A stretch of 10,708 nt of DNA, taken from Clostridia bacterium. GTDB lineage: Bacteria; Bacillota; Clostridia; Oscillospirales; CAG-272. Location of the stretch: the NCBI GenBank assembly GCA_017457465.1, contig JAFTHJ010000015.1, positions 1-10,708 of the forward strand, given 5' to 3'. Positions 1 to 8,016 of this stretch are shown in pieces. The notes beneath the pieces were generated by a model, which saw nothing but the letters and a program-made list of their open reading frames with translations, was not told where the DNA came from and did not search any database. Position numbers and translations under genes: made by a program. Every line of letters begins with the position of its first letter. Within the stretch, counting starts at the first letter, position 1.

Positions 1-1
1 A

Positions 2-1168
2 TATTCAATAAAGCTGAATAAAAGAGAATACGGCTTTGCTGACAATCTGACAGTTAACAGATTTGTAAAGGTCGATCTTAAAAGCTACAATATAGAACTT
101 TCGGCTACCGAAACTCTTGCGTGGTTCAGCAATATCGACACAGTTATCCCCGCGCACATTTCTGCAGCAACTTCAAGCGCGAAAGCGTATATTTCCGAAA
201 ATGCGCCTTGGGCAACAGGCTTTTTCTCCAAGGTCGGTACGATAGATATGGCTCCAAGCTCGGGAACACTTCTTATGGATTTTGAATTTGAAAGAAATGA
301 TCTGAATTCACGAGAGCTTGCGTATGAAGAATTGATAAAACAGTTGAAGAATAAATACAGTGGAAAATATGTCTCTGTTGTCGGAGATAGTATTTCCACC
401 TTTCAGAATTATTCAAACAATACCTCCTACAATAGCACGATAGGCTCAAACGAGGTATATTATAGCTCGGCCTCAATAGCTTCATGGAGATGTACATATT
501 GGGGACGACTTATAAACGATCTTGATATGAACCTTTGTGTCAACAATTCGAGAAGCGGAAAGACTGCATACGGAGTTTCGGGATTGAACTATGCCGACTC
601 CTCGATATTCAGAGCGACAGAGCTTGATAATGACAACGGAACACCTAATGATCCGAGCGATGATATAGCTCCCGATGTAATACTTTACTATCTTGGCATA
701 AACGATATAACCTTAAACTCTCCTTTTGGAGATTTATACGATCTTCTGAAGAACGCAAACGAGGATATACACGAGGATATAGTTGAAGCGTGGTTTGCAG
801 ATGTGCTGACAGCAACGCAAAACGGAACGAAGATAGTTCACGGAAAGACGATAACATCATATGAGCAGGCTTATGCAATGACGCTTTATAAGATGAAGAC
901 TACATATCCCGATGCTGAAATATACTGCCTTGACCTTATTGAGAATGTTACCAAAACCCCCGAAGTTATAGATAAATATAATATGTGTATACATGCAATA
1001 GCGGAATACTTTGATGTAAATCTTGTGGAGCATCGCGCAGAGTCGGGAATATTGGTTAATAATTATCACGCGTATATGGCTGATAAAAACTGTCTGCACC
1101 CCAATCCTTACGGATTTTATCAGATGTCTACGGTGATTATGAAAAAGATGTTAGAGTATTTTGAATAA
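2..1168 (+). CDS. SGNH/GDSL-family hydrolase, C-terminal part of a larger protein (5' end cut by the window)
   Basis: The reading frame is open from the first bases of the window, so the ATG at 248 is an internal methionine and not the start. About 388 residues are visible. Roughly the first 115 belong to an unrecognised upstream domain or linker. An SGNH hydrolase domain follows: GDSIS with the likely nucleophile Ser at visible residue 130, LGIND (block III Asn), and CLHPNPYGF with the likely catalytic His at visible residue 366. Members of this superfamily are esterases or lipases, often removing acyl groups from carbohydrates. The usual block V Asp-x-x-His is not exact here: Asn stands three residues before the His and the nearest Asp is five before it. 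The stop is 13 nt before the next gene, so the two are probably cotranscribed. Secretion is inferred from its neighbours only, because the N-terminus is not visible. The exact substrate cannot be told. Confidence 0.88.
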   Translation, partial: YSIKLNKREYGFADNLTVNRFVKVDLKSYNIELSATETLAWFSNIDTVIPAHISAATSSAKAYISENAPWATGFFSKVGTIDMAPSSGTLLMDFEFERNDLNSRELAYEELIKQLKNKYSGKYVSVVGDSISTFQNYSNNTSYNSTIGSNEVYYSSASIASWRCTYWGRLINDLDMNLCVNNSRSGKTAYGVSGLNYADSSIFRATELDNDNGTPNDPSDDIAPDVILYYLGINDITLNSPFGDLYDLLKNANEDIHEDIVEAWFADVLTATQNGTKIVHGKTITSYEQAYAMTLYKMKTTYPDAEIYCLDLIENVTKTPEVIDKYNMCIHAIAEYFDVNLVEHRAESGILVNNYHAYMADKNCLHPNPYGFYQMSTVIMKKMLEYFE

Positions 1169-1169
1169 A

Positions 1170-1175
1170 AAGGAG
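1170..1175 (+). promoter_or_regulatory. Ribosome binding site AAGGAG that fixes the start at 1182
   Basis: AAGGAG lies 6 nt before the ATG at 1182. An in-frame TTG at 1161 would add seven residues before the signal peptide, but it overlaps the end of the previous gene and has no Shine-Dalgarno sequence of its own. The ATG is followed at once by Met-Lys-Lys and a hydrophobic core, which also favours 1182. Confidence 0.8.
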
Positions 1176-1181
1176 AATGAA

Positions 1182-2696
1182 ATGAAAAAGATTTTTTCAC
1201 TATTATTGATGGTTTTATTACTTTCGGTTTTGGCTGTACCTGCGTTTGCCACAAATAATACCGCACAGCAGCTTGTATTGTCTTATGGCCTTACTCCCCA
1301 TGCATATGCAGGTGGAACAGACAAGATCGAAAACGCTCAACTCGACAATCAGGGAAGACTGGCGGTTACTGCAGGCGGAACTGCAGGAAATCTTTTTCTC
1401 GGAGTACCTCTCGGTGAGCTTGCGGGAACACTCGAAGAATACTCGGTTGAGGCGAAGTTGGCAGGAATTGGTATGAATGACGGTTGGCACTACGGTATTG
1501 GTTGGAACAACTCGCAAAATAATTCAAATGAAAACTGGTATAGTATGCGTACGGGTGCATACAATGCAAGTAAAAATAACGGCGAGCTTCGCTGTTGGGT
1601 GCAAAAGTTAAACGGTGTAGGTCAGGGAAGCAATGATAATAAAATGGGAAAGCCAGATACCCCCTTTGCTTCTATGAGCGCGGCTAACGGAACTGATAAT
1701 GTGTTCAAGGCAACCGTGAAAAAGTCAGGTGATGCTACCAATATAAGTTTTTATATGAATGGCGTAGAGGTTATCTCTCTTACTGATTCGGTAAATGAAT
1801 ATACACTTCTTGATTTTAATATAGTAATTCCTTATACAACGACAGTGGCTATCTCCTATATGCGTGTCTATGATGTGAGCGGAGCGATAGTATACAATGA
1901 ACAGTTTGGAAACGCATCCTCTATAAAGCATATGGTTACAGTAAATTATGTTTATGAAAATAATACCTCTGCGGCAACATCCGCAACAAAAGAGATATCC
2001 GAGGGCGCTTTTTACAGCATAGAGTCTCCCGAAATAGAGGGATATATTCCTGCAAAGGCAGTTGTCAGCGGAATTATGGGAAATGAGAATATAACAGTTA
2101 CAGTAATCTATAGAACGATGAAAACGGTGACGGTTCACTATGTGGATTCTAACGGAAATCAAATGTTCAAGGATATCGTTATAGATAAGCTTATGCAGGG
2201 AGATGTATATTGTATAGAAACTATCCCTGTCGCCAATTATACCGCAGATACTCAAAAGGTTGAGGGAACGGTTGGAAGTGATAATGTTGAGGTAACGGTT
2301 ACATATACTCCTAAAAAATACACCCTTACTGTAAAATACATATATTCCGATGGAACTCAGGCATACGAGGATTATGTGGGCTCATTTGAATATAAGACGG
2401 CATATAGCATTCCGTCTCCTGCGATTGAAGGATATACTGCCGATATAGAAACTGTTTCTTCTGACAGCATGGGAAAGGATGTTACAATAACAGTAACATA
2501 TACAAAAAAACAAATAGAAGAATCAACAAATAAAAACGATAATAGCGAAGAAACCAACTCAGCAACAGAATTGACAACAGATACTTCGCAGGATAGCACC
2601 GAGAAAAGCGGTTGCGGTTCGGTTATAGAAATGGCAGTATTTATTCCATTGGTCATAGGAGCTACAGCAATAATAAGCTGTAGAAAGAAAGATTAA
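1182..2696 (+). CDS. Secreted cell-surface protein: concanavalin-like domain, three MucBP-like repeats, C-terminal membrane anchor
   Basis: The 504-residue protein starts with a Sec signal peptide: a Lys-Lys start, a Leu-rich core and a likely cleavage near AFA-T, around residue 24. Residues about 30-245 are rich in beta-strand pattern, Gly, Asn and aromatics (GWHYGIGWNN, FYMNGVEVISL) and look like a LamG/concanavalin-type jelly roll, probably binding glycans. Three repeats of about 65 residues follow (249-311, 314-379, 380-443). Each has VTVxYVYxxG near the start, xIEGYxA in the middle and VTVTYT at the end, which is the MucBP/mucin-binding repeat pattern. A Thr/Ser/Asn/Glu-rich linker (444-475) leads to SGCGS, a hydrophobic segment (about 481-498) and the basic tail CRKKD. 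No LPXTG motif is present. The likely role is a glycan-binding or adhesive surface protein serving the adjacent glycosidases; the ligand is unknown. Confidence 0.85.
   Translation: MKKIFSLLLMVLLLSVLAVPAFATNNTAQQLVLSYGLTPHAYAGGTDKIENAQLDNQGRLAVTAGGTAGNLFLGVPLGELAGTLEEYSVEAKLAGIGMNDGWHYGIGWNNSQNNSNENWYSMRTGAYNASKNNGELRCWVQKLNGVGQGSNDNKMGKPDTPFASMSAANGTDNVFKATVKKSGDATNISFYMNGVEVISLTDSVNEYTLLDFNIVIPYTTTVAISYMRVYDVSGAIVYNEQFGNASSIKHMVTVNYVYENNTSAATSATKEISEGAFYSIESPEIEGYIPAKAVVSGIMGNENITVTVIYRTMKTVTVHYVDSNGNQMFKDIVIDKLMQGDVYCIETIPVANYTADTQKVEGTVGSDNVEVTVTYTPKKYTLTVKYIYSDGTQAYEDYVGSFEYKTAYSIPSPAIEGYTADIETVSSDSMGKDVTITVTYTKKQIEESTNKNDNSEETNSATELTTDTSQDSTEKSGCGSVIEMAVFIPLVIGATAIISCRKKD
1926..2510 (+). 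repeat. Three tandem MucBP-like protein repeats inside the surface protein
   Basis: Three consecutive units of about 195-200 nt encode residues 249-311, 314-379 and 380-443. They are similar at protein level, sharing VTVxY at the start, an aromatic-Gly-Tyr centre (EGYIP, ANYTA, EGYTA) and VTVxY at the end, but have diverged at DNA level. That points to old duplication and not recent slippage. MucBP-type repeats usually act as extended stalks or mucin/glycan-binding units on Gram-positive surface proteins. Confidence 0.7.
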
Positions 2697-2711
2697 TATA
2701 AAGATTAATAT
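2688..2711 (+). repeat. Perfect 12-bp tandem duplication across a stop codon
   Basis: AAAGATTAATAT occurs twice in direct succession. The first copy encodes the last Lys-Asp and the TAA stop of the surface protein; the second repeats them in the 28-nt gap before the GH32 gene and supplies a second in-frame TAA. The GGGGA that could serve as ribosome site of the next gene begins immediately after it. This is probably replication slippage that lengthened the gap. Confidence 0.85.
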
Positions 2712-2724
2712 GGGGATATAAGCT

Positions 2725-5226
2725 ATGAAAAAATTTTTGGCTATATTGCTACTGCTTGCGACATTATTCTGCGTGTCCTGCCAAAATGGAAACCATAATG
2801 TTGATGGCAATGAAGGTACTACAGTAAAATCGGAACAGAACATAGATGACGCTAATGACAATGAAAACGACAATAACTCCGAAGATGGCAACTATAAAAA
2901 CAATGTTTTGTCGCCTCTGCCCACTGATAAATATTCAACTGTTACTCTCTCAACAAAAGATAATGTAAAAGCGGTACACGGAGCGTGGAAATGGGAAAAC
3001 AGTGTGCTTGTGGGGAATAATGCGAGTGCAGGTAACTGCTTTACGCTGACCGAGCTTTATTCTGTCCCTGGGGTTTCGTTTGAATTTGAAGCGGATATTG
3101 AAATAATATCGGGGCAGGCGGCAGGTCTTGTGTTTGGCGTTACTAATCGTGAAAATCCGGGTGCACATTGGTACTGTGTCAATGTTGATATGAATGCCAA
3201 AAATGTCAGGCTTTTTTCCTCGGGAACAGGAACGACGGTTGGAAATGGAGCGAATACCAAGAGAGGCTTGACTGCGGAAGAACAAAATCGTGGGAAATAT
3301 CATATCAAGATAACGATGAATGAAAATAGAGATATTAGCTTCTCGCTGAATGGCTCTACGGTTGCGTCTTACAGGGAGTCCAATTATAGCGGAGGATATC
3401 TTGGTTTTAACTCCTATCGCTCGGTGTGTGAATTTTCAAATATTACATATAAAATGGGCGATATGTATTCGGCAGCGTTCGATATTGAAATGAATATCGG
3501 TAAGGATAGCTATACCTTTGATGCTAATTCAAGCTCGAAATATATTGATCTCGGCAAACCGAAAGGGGACGCTACTATTTCTTTCAAGCTTCTGGAAGGA
3601 TATACTGCCCAAATTGGGGATAAAGTTTTTTCGGGCGCAGATGTAAAGCATATCTGCTCTATACCGTATGGAGCAAGTACGGTAAGTATTATTACAAGTG
3701 ATTCCAAGGCTAACAAGAATGCGTTTACATTGGCTCTGTGGAGAAGCATACCTGATGATGAGGTGTATATGGATTCCTATCGCCCACAGTATCATTTCAG
3801 TCCTCAAATGGGATTTATGAACGATCCCAACGGGCTTGTATATAATGCTACGACCGAGGAATACCATCTCTTCTATCAGTATAATCCCAAGTTGGATACT
3901 ATGGGTAACCAAGTGTGGGGACATGCAGTGTCCAAGGATCTGGTAAATTGGAAAGAGATAGGCATTGCAATTGACCGTGAGCCTCACGAAAAGATATATT
4001 CGGGTTGTGCTGTGATTGATTATAATAATACGAGTGGATTTTTTGACGAGAGTATTCCGCCCTCATCGCGTATGGTCGTGTTCTATACGATACCGTTTAC
4101 AGAAAAGGATGTCACTCCCGAAACGCAGAATATTGCATATTCGCTGGATAACGGATATACATGGATAAAATATGAGGGTAATCCCGTTCTTTCTCCTGCC
4201 TTTTCTGTATCTACCTTCAGAGATCCGAAGGTACAATGGATAGAGGACCCAACACTCCCCGGTGGTGGTATTTGGATGATGGTAGTGGCAGGAAGTAAAG
4301 CGCAGATATATACTTCTCACGACTTGAAAAATTGGACATATAATTCAACGATTAAAGACATAAACGGAGTCGATGTAGGCTCTGAATGTCCGGATTTGTT
4401 CAAGTTGAATCTTGATGGAAATGAAGACAAGGTAAAGTGGGTATATTCAGGTGCGGGGGTGTTTTATATCGTTGGAGACCTTGTGAAAGGAACGGACGGT
4501 AAATACACCTTTCTTGCGGAGCAGGCTAAACGTACGGATTATGTGTATACCAACGGAAGATATTATGCGACACAAAGTTATTTCAATACGAAAAACGGTG
4601 ATGTTGTAACCTTCAGTTGGGTAAAGGATATCAATACGATAGACGGAAAGAGTTGGGTTGGAAGTCAGTCTCTTCCTTATAAGGATGGACTTGTAAGAAT
4701 GAATGACGGAAGTATGAGACTTACTCATATACCGATAGATGCTGTAGATTTACAGCGGGGAGATAAACTGATATCTTTCGGAGCTACTACGCTTAATGAA
4801 GGAGCGAAGCTGTCTACCGTAGAGGCAAGAACATATTCAATAGATACTTGTTTTACGCTTGAAAAGGGAGCAGAGGCAAGGCTTGAATTGTTTGTAAGTA
4901 ACGTAGAAAATGGCATATATCTTCTCTTTGAACGCGATATCGCAGGCAGGGTAACACTCACGATAGATACGACAGCTATAAGCAAAATTCCTGGTAAACA
5001 GTGGACTATACCGATAGAGTGCGAGGATGGCAAAATAGTTATGAAATTGTATGCCGACGCATCGATTCTGGAATTTTTCGTAAATGACGGACGATATGCA
5101 TTCTGTGATCGTATATATCCCGCTGAAAATTCTGATTCTATTATATTTGAAGTTGAAGCAGGAAAGGTAAATCTGGAGTACTTCAGATGCTACGATATGA
5201 GTAGTATTTGGTGCAACGAAAATTAA
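2725..5226 (+). CDS. Glycoside hydrolase family 32 lipoprotein (levanase / inulinase / invertase type) with N-terminal concanavalin-like domain
   Basis: The 833-residue protein hydrolyses beta-fructosyl linkages (fructans, sucrose or raffinose ends). All three GH32 catalytic signatures are present: MNDPNG with nucleophile Asp367, RDP with transition-state stabiliser Asp500, and EC with acid/base Glu554. The N-terminus is a lipoprotein signal ending in VSC, predicting lipidation of Cys19 and an extracellular, membrane-tethered enzyme; Cys16 at position -3 is unusual for a lipobox. An Asp/Asn/Glu-rich linker leads to a concanavalin/CBM66-like domain (about 73-243, ending in GGYLGFNSY and FSNITY). 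A beta-rich linker domain (about 248-348) precedes the five-bladed propeller (from about 353). The C-terminal beta-sandwich (about 680-825) contains SILEFFVNDGR and DRIYP. It is larger than ordinary GH32 enzymes (about 450-550 residues) because of the added N-terminal domains. Whether it is exo- or endo-acting cannot be told from sequence. Confidence 0.95.
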   Translation: MKKFLAILLLLATLFCVSCQNGNHNVDGNEGTTVKSEQNIDDANDNENDNNSEDGNYKNNVLSPLPTDKYSTVTLSTKDNVKAVHGAWKWENSVLVGNNASAGNCFTLTELYSVPGVSFEFEADIEIISGQAAGLVFGVTNRENPGAHWYCVNVDMNAKNVRLFSSGTGTTVGNGANTKRGLTAEEQNRGKYHIKITMNENRDISFSLNGSTVASYRESNYSGGYLGFNSYRSVCEFSNITYKMGDMYSAAFDIEMNIGKDSYTFDANSSSKYIDLGKPKGDATISFKLLEGYTAQIGDKVFSGADVKHICSIPYGASTVSIITSDSKANKNAFTLALWRSIPDDEVYMDSYRPQYHFSPQMGFMNDPNGLVYNATTEEYHLFYQYNPKLDTMGNQVWGHAVSKDLVNWKEIGIAIDREPHEKIYSGCAVIDYNNTSGFFDESIPPSSRMVVFYTIPFTEKDVTPETQNIAYSLDNGYTWIKYEGNPVLSPAFSVSTFRDPKVQWIEDPTLPGGGIWMMVVAGSKAQIYTSHDLKNWTYNSTIKDINGVDVGSECPDLFKLNLDGNEDKVKWVYSGAGVFYIVGDLVKGTDGKYTFLAEQAKRTDYVYTNGRYYATQSYFNTKNGDVVTFSWVKDINTIDGKSWVGSQSLPYKDGLVRMNDGSMRLTHIPIDAVDLQRGDKLISFGATTLNEGAKLSTVEARTYSIDTCFTLEKGAEARLELFVSNVENGIYLLFERDIAGRVTLTIDTTAISKIPGKQWTIPIECEDGKIVMKLYADASILEFFVNDGRYAFCDRIYPAENSDSIIFEVEAGKVNLEYFRCYDMSSIWCNEN

Positions 5227-5227
5227 A

Positions 5228-5779
5228 ATGAAAAAAATAGTTTTACTTGGCGACTCAATACGTCAGATAGGCTACGGAACAAAGCTCCCCGAAATAATCG
5301 GGGAGCAGTTCACGGTATGGCAGCCAAAAGAAAATTGTCGCTTCTCAAAGCACACCTTGAGAGGGGTCATGTGCGAATGGTCGAAAGAGCTTGAAGGAAG
5401 CGACATCGTGCATTGGAACAACGGTCTTTGGGATGTGCTTGACTATGGATACGGTGTTTTTACACCGATAGATGAGTATGTTTCAAATATGGTAAGGATT
5501 GCGGAAATACTGAAAAAGAAATCAAATAAAGTTATTTTTGCAACGATAACTCCCGTTACAGAGAATTACAGATATACGAATGTTGAAACAATCAAATACT
5601 ACAATAGTGTAATTGTTCCAGAACTGGAGAAGTGCGGAGTAATAATAAACGATCTGTTTTCCTTCGTTTACCCAAACATCGATACATACATTAAAAAAGA
5701 TGATAATATTCACTTGACTGAAGAAGGCATTGATGCTTGTGCTAACAGAGTAAAGGATATTATACTTGCGAATTTATAA
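5228..5779 (+). CDS. Small SGNH/GDSL hydrolase, probable carbohydrate esterase
   Basis: This 183-residue protein begins with a beta strand and GDSI, placing the likely nucleophile at Ser10. HWNNGLWDVL corresponds to the H-x-N-x-G-L-x-D block of a carbohydrate-esterase-like SGNH subgroup. Near the C-terminus DNIHLTEEG supplies the Asp159-x-x-His162 pair. The length is normal for a single SGNH domain and no signal peptide is visible, so it is probably cytoplasmic. Its ATG comes one base after the stop of the GH32 gene, with no good Shine-Dalgarno sequence, which suggests translational coupling. Sitting between a fructosidase and an alpha-galactosidase, it may remove acyl groups from imported oligosaccharides; that is inference from context. 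Confidence 0.88.
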   Translation: MKKIVLLGDSIRQIGYGTKLPEIIGEQFTVWQPKENCRFSKHTLRGVMCEWSKELEGSDIVHWNNGLWDVLDYGYGVFTPIDEYVSNMVRIAEILKKKSNKVIFATITPVTENYRYTNVETIKYYNSVIVPELEKCGVIINDLFSFVYPNIDTYIKKDDNIHLTEEGIDACANRVKDIILANL

Positions 5780-5801
5780 CAATTAAAAACGGAGAATGTA
5801 A

Positions 5802-8003
5802 ATGCCTATTTTTTTTGAACCTCAAACCAAAATTTTTAAATTAGATACCTCAAGTACAAGCTATGTGATGCAGATAAACAAATACGGTTATTTACTGCAC
5901 CTATACTATGGAACGCTTATTGAGGATATCGATCTTGGATATTTGTCTTATACCTGTCCACACGCGTCACAGCTACCGCGAGTGGAAATGGAATCCGAAA
6001 CAAATCCGTTTTTCAGCAAGGATACCCACCGTATGGAGTATTCCACGAACGGTTGCGGTGATTTTCGCGGAAGCGCTTTGTCTATTTTACGGTCAAGCGG
6101 TACTTCCGACACCGATATAAAATATGTTTCACACAAGATATATAGCGGTAAGCCTAAGATCGAAGGACAGCCCGCCACATATGCCACAGAGAACGAAGCA
6201 ACCACGCTTGAAATACTCTGCAAGGATAACGCAAGCGGTGCGGAGGTAACACTGTTCTATACAGTGTTTGAGATTTGCGGAGCTATGACGCGCCATGTTA
6301 TCGTCAAGAACACCTCGAAGAAGCCTATGGATATTCAAAGAGTATTCAGCACTTGCGTAGATTTTCACGATGCAAGCGAAATGGATTTCATTCATTTGTA
6401 CGGTAACTGGGGTATTGAACGCACCTTTGAGCGAGCCCCGCTTTTACATAGCACTCAATCTGCCGAAAGCAAAAGAGGGTGCTCGTCTCACGCGCACAAT
6501 CCTTTTATAGCTCTTTGTTCGCACGATGCTACCGAAACATGTGGCGATACTTACGGCTTTAATCTCGTATATACGGGAAACTTCTATGCTTCTGCAGAGA
6601 TGGATTCCGACGGCGGTGCGAGAGTTCTTATGGGAATTAATCCCGAGGGATTTATGTGGCACCTTGAACCCAACGAGAGCTTTGAAGCACCCGAAGCTGT
6701 AATGGTGTATTCCAATGAAGGTCTTGGCGGTATGAGCCGTATATTCCATAAGCTTTACAGAAACAATCTTTGCCGCGGTGAATGGAAAAACAAACGCCGT
6801 CCCATACTGATCAACAACTGGGAAGCTACATACTTTGACTTTGACGAGGAAAAGCTCTACGATATAGCAAAGACCGCATCCGAGCTTGGCATTGAAATGC
6901 TTGTAATGGATGACGGTTGGTTCGGTAACCGAAATTCCTCAAAGACCGCGCTTGGCGATTGGTTTGACAATGAGGAAAAGCTCAAAGGCGGACTTAGAAA
7001 GCTTGTAGAGAGAGTAAACGCTCTCGGACTTAAATTTGGTATTTGGTTTGAGCCGGAAATGGTATCAAAAGATAGCGAGCTTTTCAGAAAACATCCCGAA
7101 TGGGCATTGCAGACTCCAAACCGAGAAATGAGCATATCGAGGCATCAATATGTACTTGATATGAGTCGTAAGGATGTTAGAGATTACCTTTTTGATTGTA
7201 TAAAAAAGGTAATGGACAGCGCAAATATAGCATATATCAAATGGGATTTCAACAGAAGCCTTACTGAGGTCGGAAGCGCATTGCTGGAAACGAACAGACA
7301 GCAAGAGGTATTCCACCGTTATGTACTTGGACTTTATGAATTGCTTGAACGCATACTGACCGCATATCCTCATCTGTTGCTTGAAGGCTGTGCCAGTGGA
7401 GGCGGACGCTTTGATCCCGCATGGCTGTATTATTCTCCTCAATTCTGGACAAGTGACGATACCGATGCCATTGAGCGACTGGATATACAGTACGGTACTT
7501 CTATGTGTTATCCTACCTCAAGCGTAGGCTCACACGTATCGGCAATTCCAAACCACCAGATGAAACGAAACTCTCCGCTTCAAACTCGCGGACATGTAGC
7601 AATGGCGGGAACCTTTGGATATGAGCTTGATCTTACAAAGCTTACTGATGAAGAAAAAGAAATCGTTAAAACTCAATGCGACGATTACCGCAAATATTAT
7701 AATGTTATAAATTATGGTGAGCTTTACAGACTTATTTCTCCTTGGAGCAACCGTAGGCGTTGCGCTTGGATGTATGTGTCCGAGGATAAGTCAGAAGCTC
7801 TTGTAACATATGTAATAATCAGGTGCGGAGTTTACGAGCGATACTATCTTCGCCTTGCAGGTCTTGATCCAAATAAGCGTTATCTAAACGAACAGACAGG
7901 TCAGGTCCTTACGGGAAAGGCATGGATGAATGCAGGTATATGTCTGCACGAAAGATTGCAGGATCATACATCTCGAATATTCCATCTTGTTGCCGTTGAA
8001 TAA
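5802..8003 (+). CDS. Alpha-galactosidase, glycoside hydrolase family 36
   Basis: This 733-residue enzyme matches full-length bacterial GH36 alpha-galactosidases (about 730 residues, usually tetramers), which cut terminal alpha-1,6-galactose from melibiose, raffinose and stachyose. An N-terminal beta-sandwich (to about 325) is followed by a TIM barrel beginning near RPILINNWEA (Trp340), with the galactose-contacting MDDGWFGNR (Asp370, Asp371). KWDFNR carries nucleophile Asp482, GCASGGGRFD carries Cys530, and SDDTDAIERL carries acid/base Asp552; the 70-residue distance between the two catalytic Asp is typical of the family. A C-terminal beta domain completes it. There is no signal peptide, so it acts in the cytoplasm on imported sugar, in contrast to the extracellular GH32. 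A GGAG ribosome site lies just upstream of the ATG, 22 nt after the previous stop. No transporter is visible in the window. Confidence 0.96.
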   Translation: MPIFFEPQTKIFKLDTSSTSYVMQINKYGYLLHLYYGTLIEDIDLGYLSYTCPHASQLPRVEMESETNPFFSKDTHRMEYSTNGCGDFRGSALSILRSSGTSDTDIKYVSHKIYSGKPKIEGQPATYATENEATTLEILCKDNASGAEVTLFYTVFEICGAMTRHVIVKNTSKKPMDIQRVFSTCVDFHDASEMDFIHLYGNWGIERTFERAPLLHSTQSAESKRGCSSHAHNPFIALCSHDATETCGDTYGFNLVYTGNFYASAEMDSDGGARVLMGINPEGFMWHLEPNESFEAPEAVMVYSNEGLGGMSRIFHKLYRNNLCRGEWKNKRRPILINNWEATYFDFDEEKLYDIAKTASELGIEMLVMDDGWFGNRNSSKTALGDWFDNEEKLKGGLRKLVERVNALGLKFGIWFEPEMVSKDSELFRKHPEWALQTPNREMSISRHQYVLDMSRKDVRDYLFDCIKKVMDSANIAYIKWDFNRSLTEVGSALLETNRQQEVFHRYVLGLYELLERILTAYPHLLLEGCASGGGRFDPAWLYYSPQFWTSDDTDAIERLDIQYGTSMCYPTSSVGSHVSAIPNHQMKRNSPLQTRGHVAMAGTFGYELDLTKLTDEEKEIVKTQCDDYRKYYNVINYGELYRLISPWSNRRRCAWMYVSEDKSEALVTYVIIRCGVYERYYLRLAGLDPNKRYLNEQTGQVLTGKAWMNAGICLHERLQDHTSRIFHLVAVE

Positions 8004-8016
8004 AGGAGCTTAATTT

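Noticed and set aside
248..250. ATG at 248 as the start of the first gene
   Set aside because: The same frame is open to the left edge with good coding content and no ribosome site precedes this ATG, so the gene is cut by the window.
1161..1163. TTG start for the surface protein
   Set aside because: It overlaps the end of the previous gene and lacks a Shine-Dalgarno sequence; the ATG at 1182 has AAGGAG and begins a proper signal peptide.
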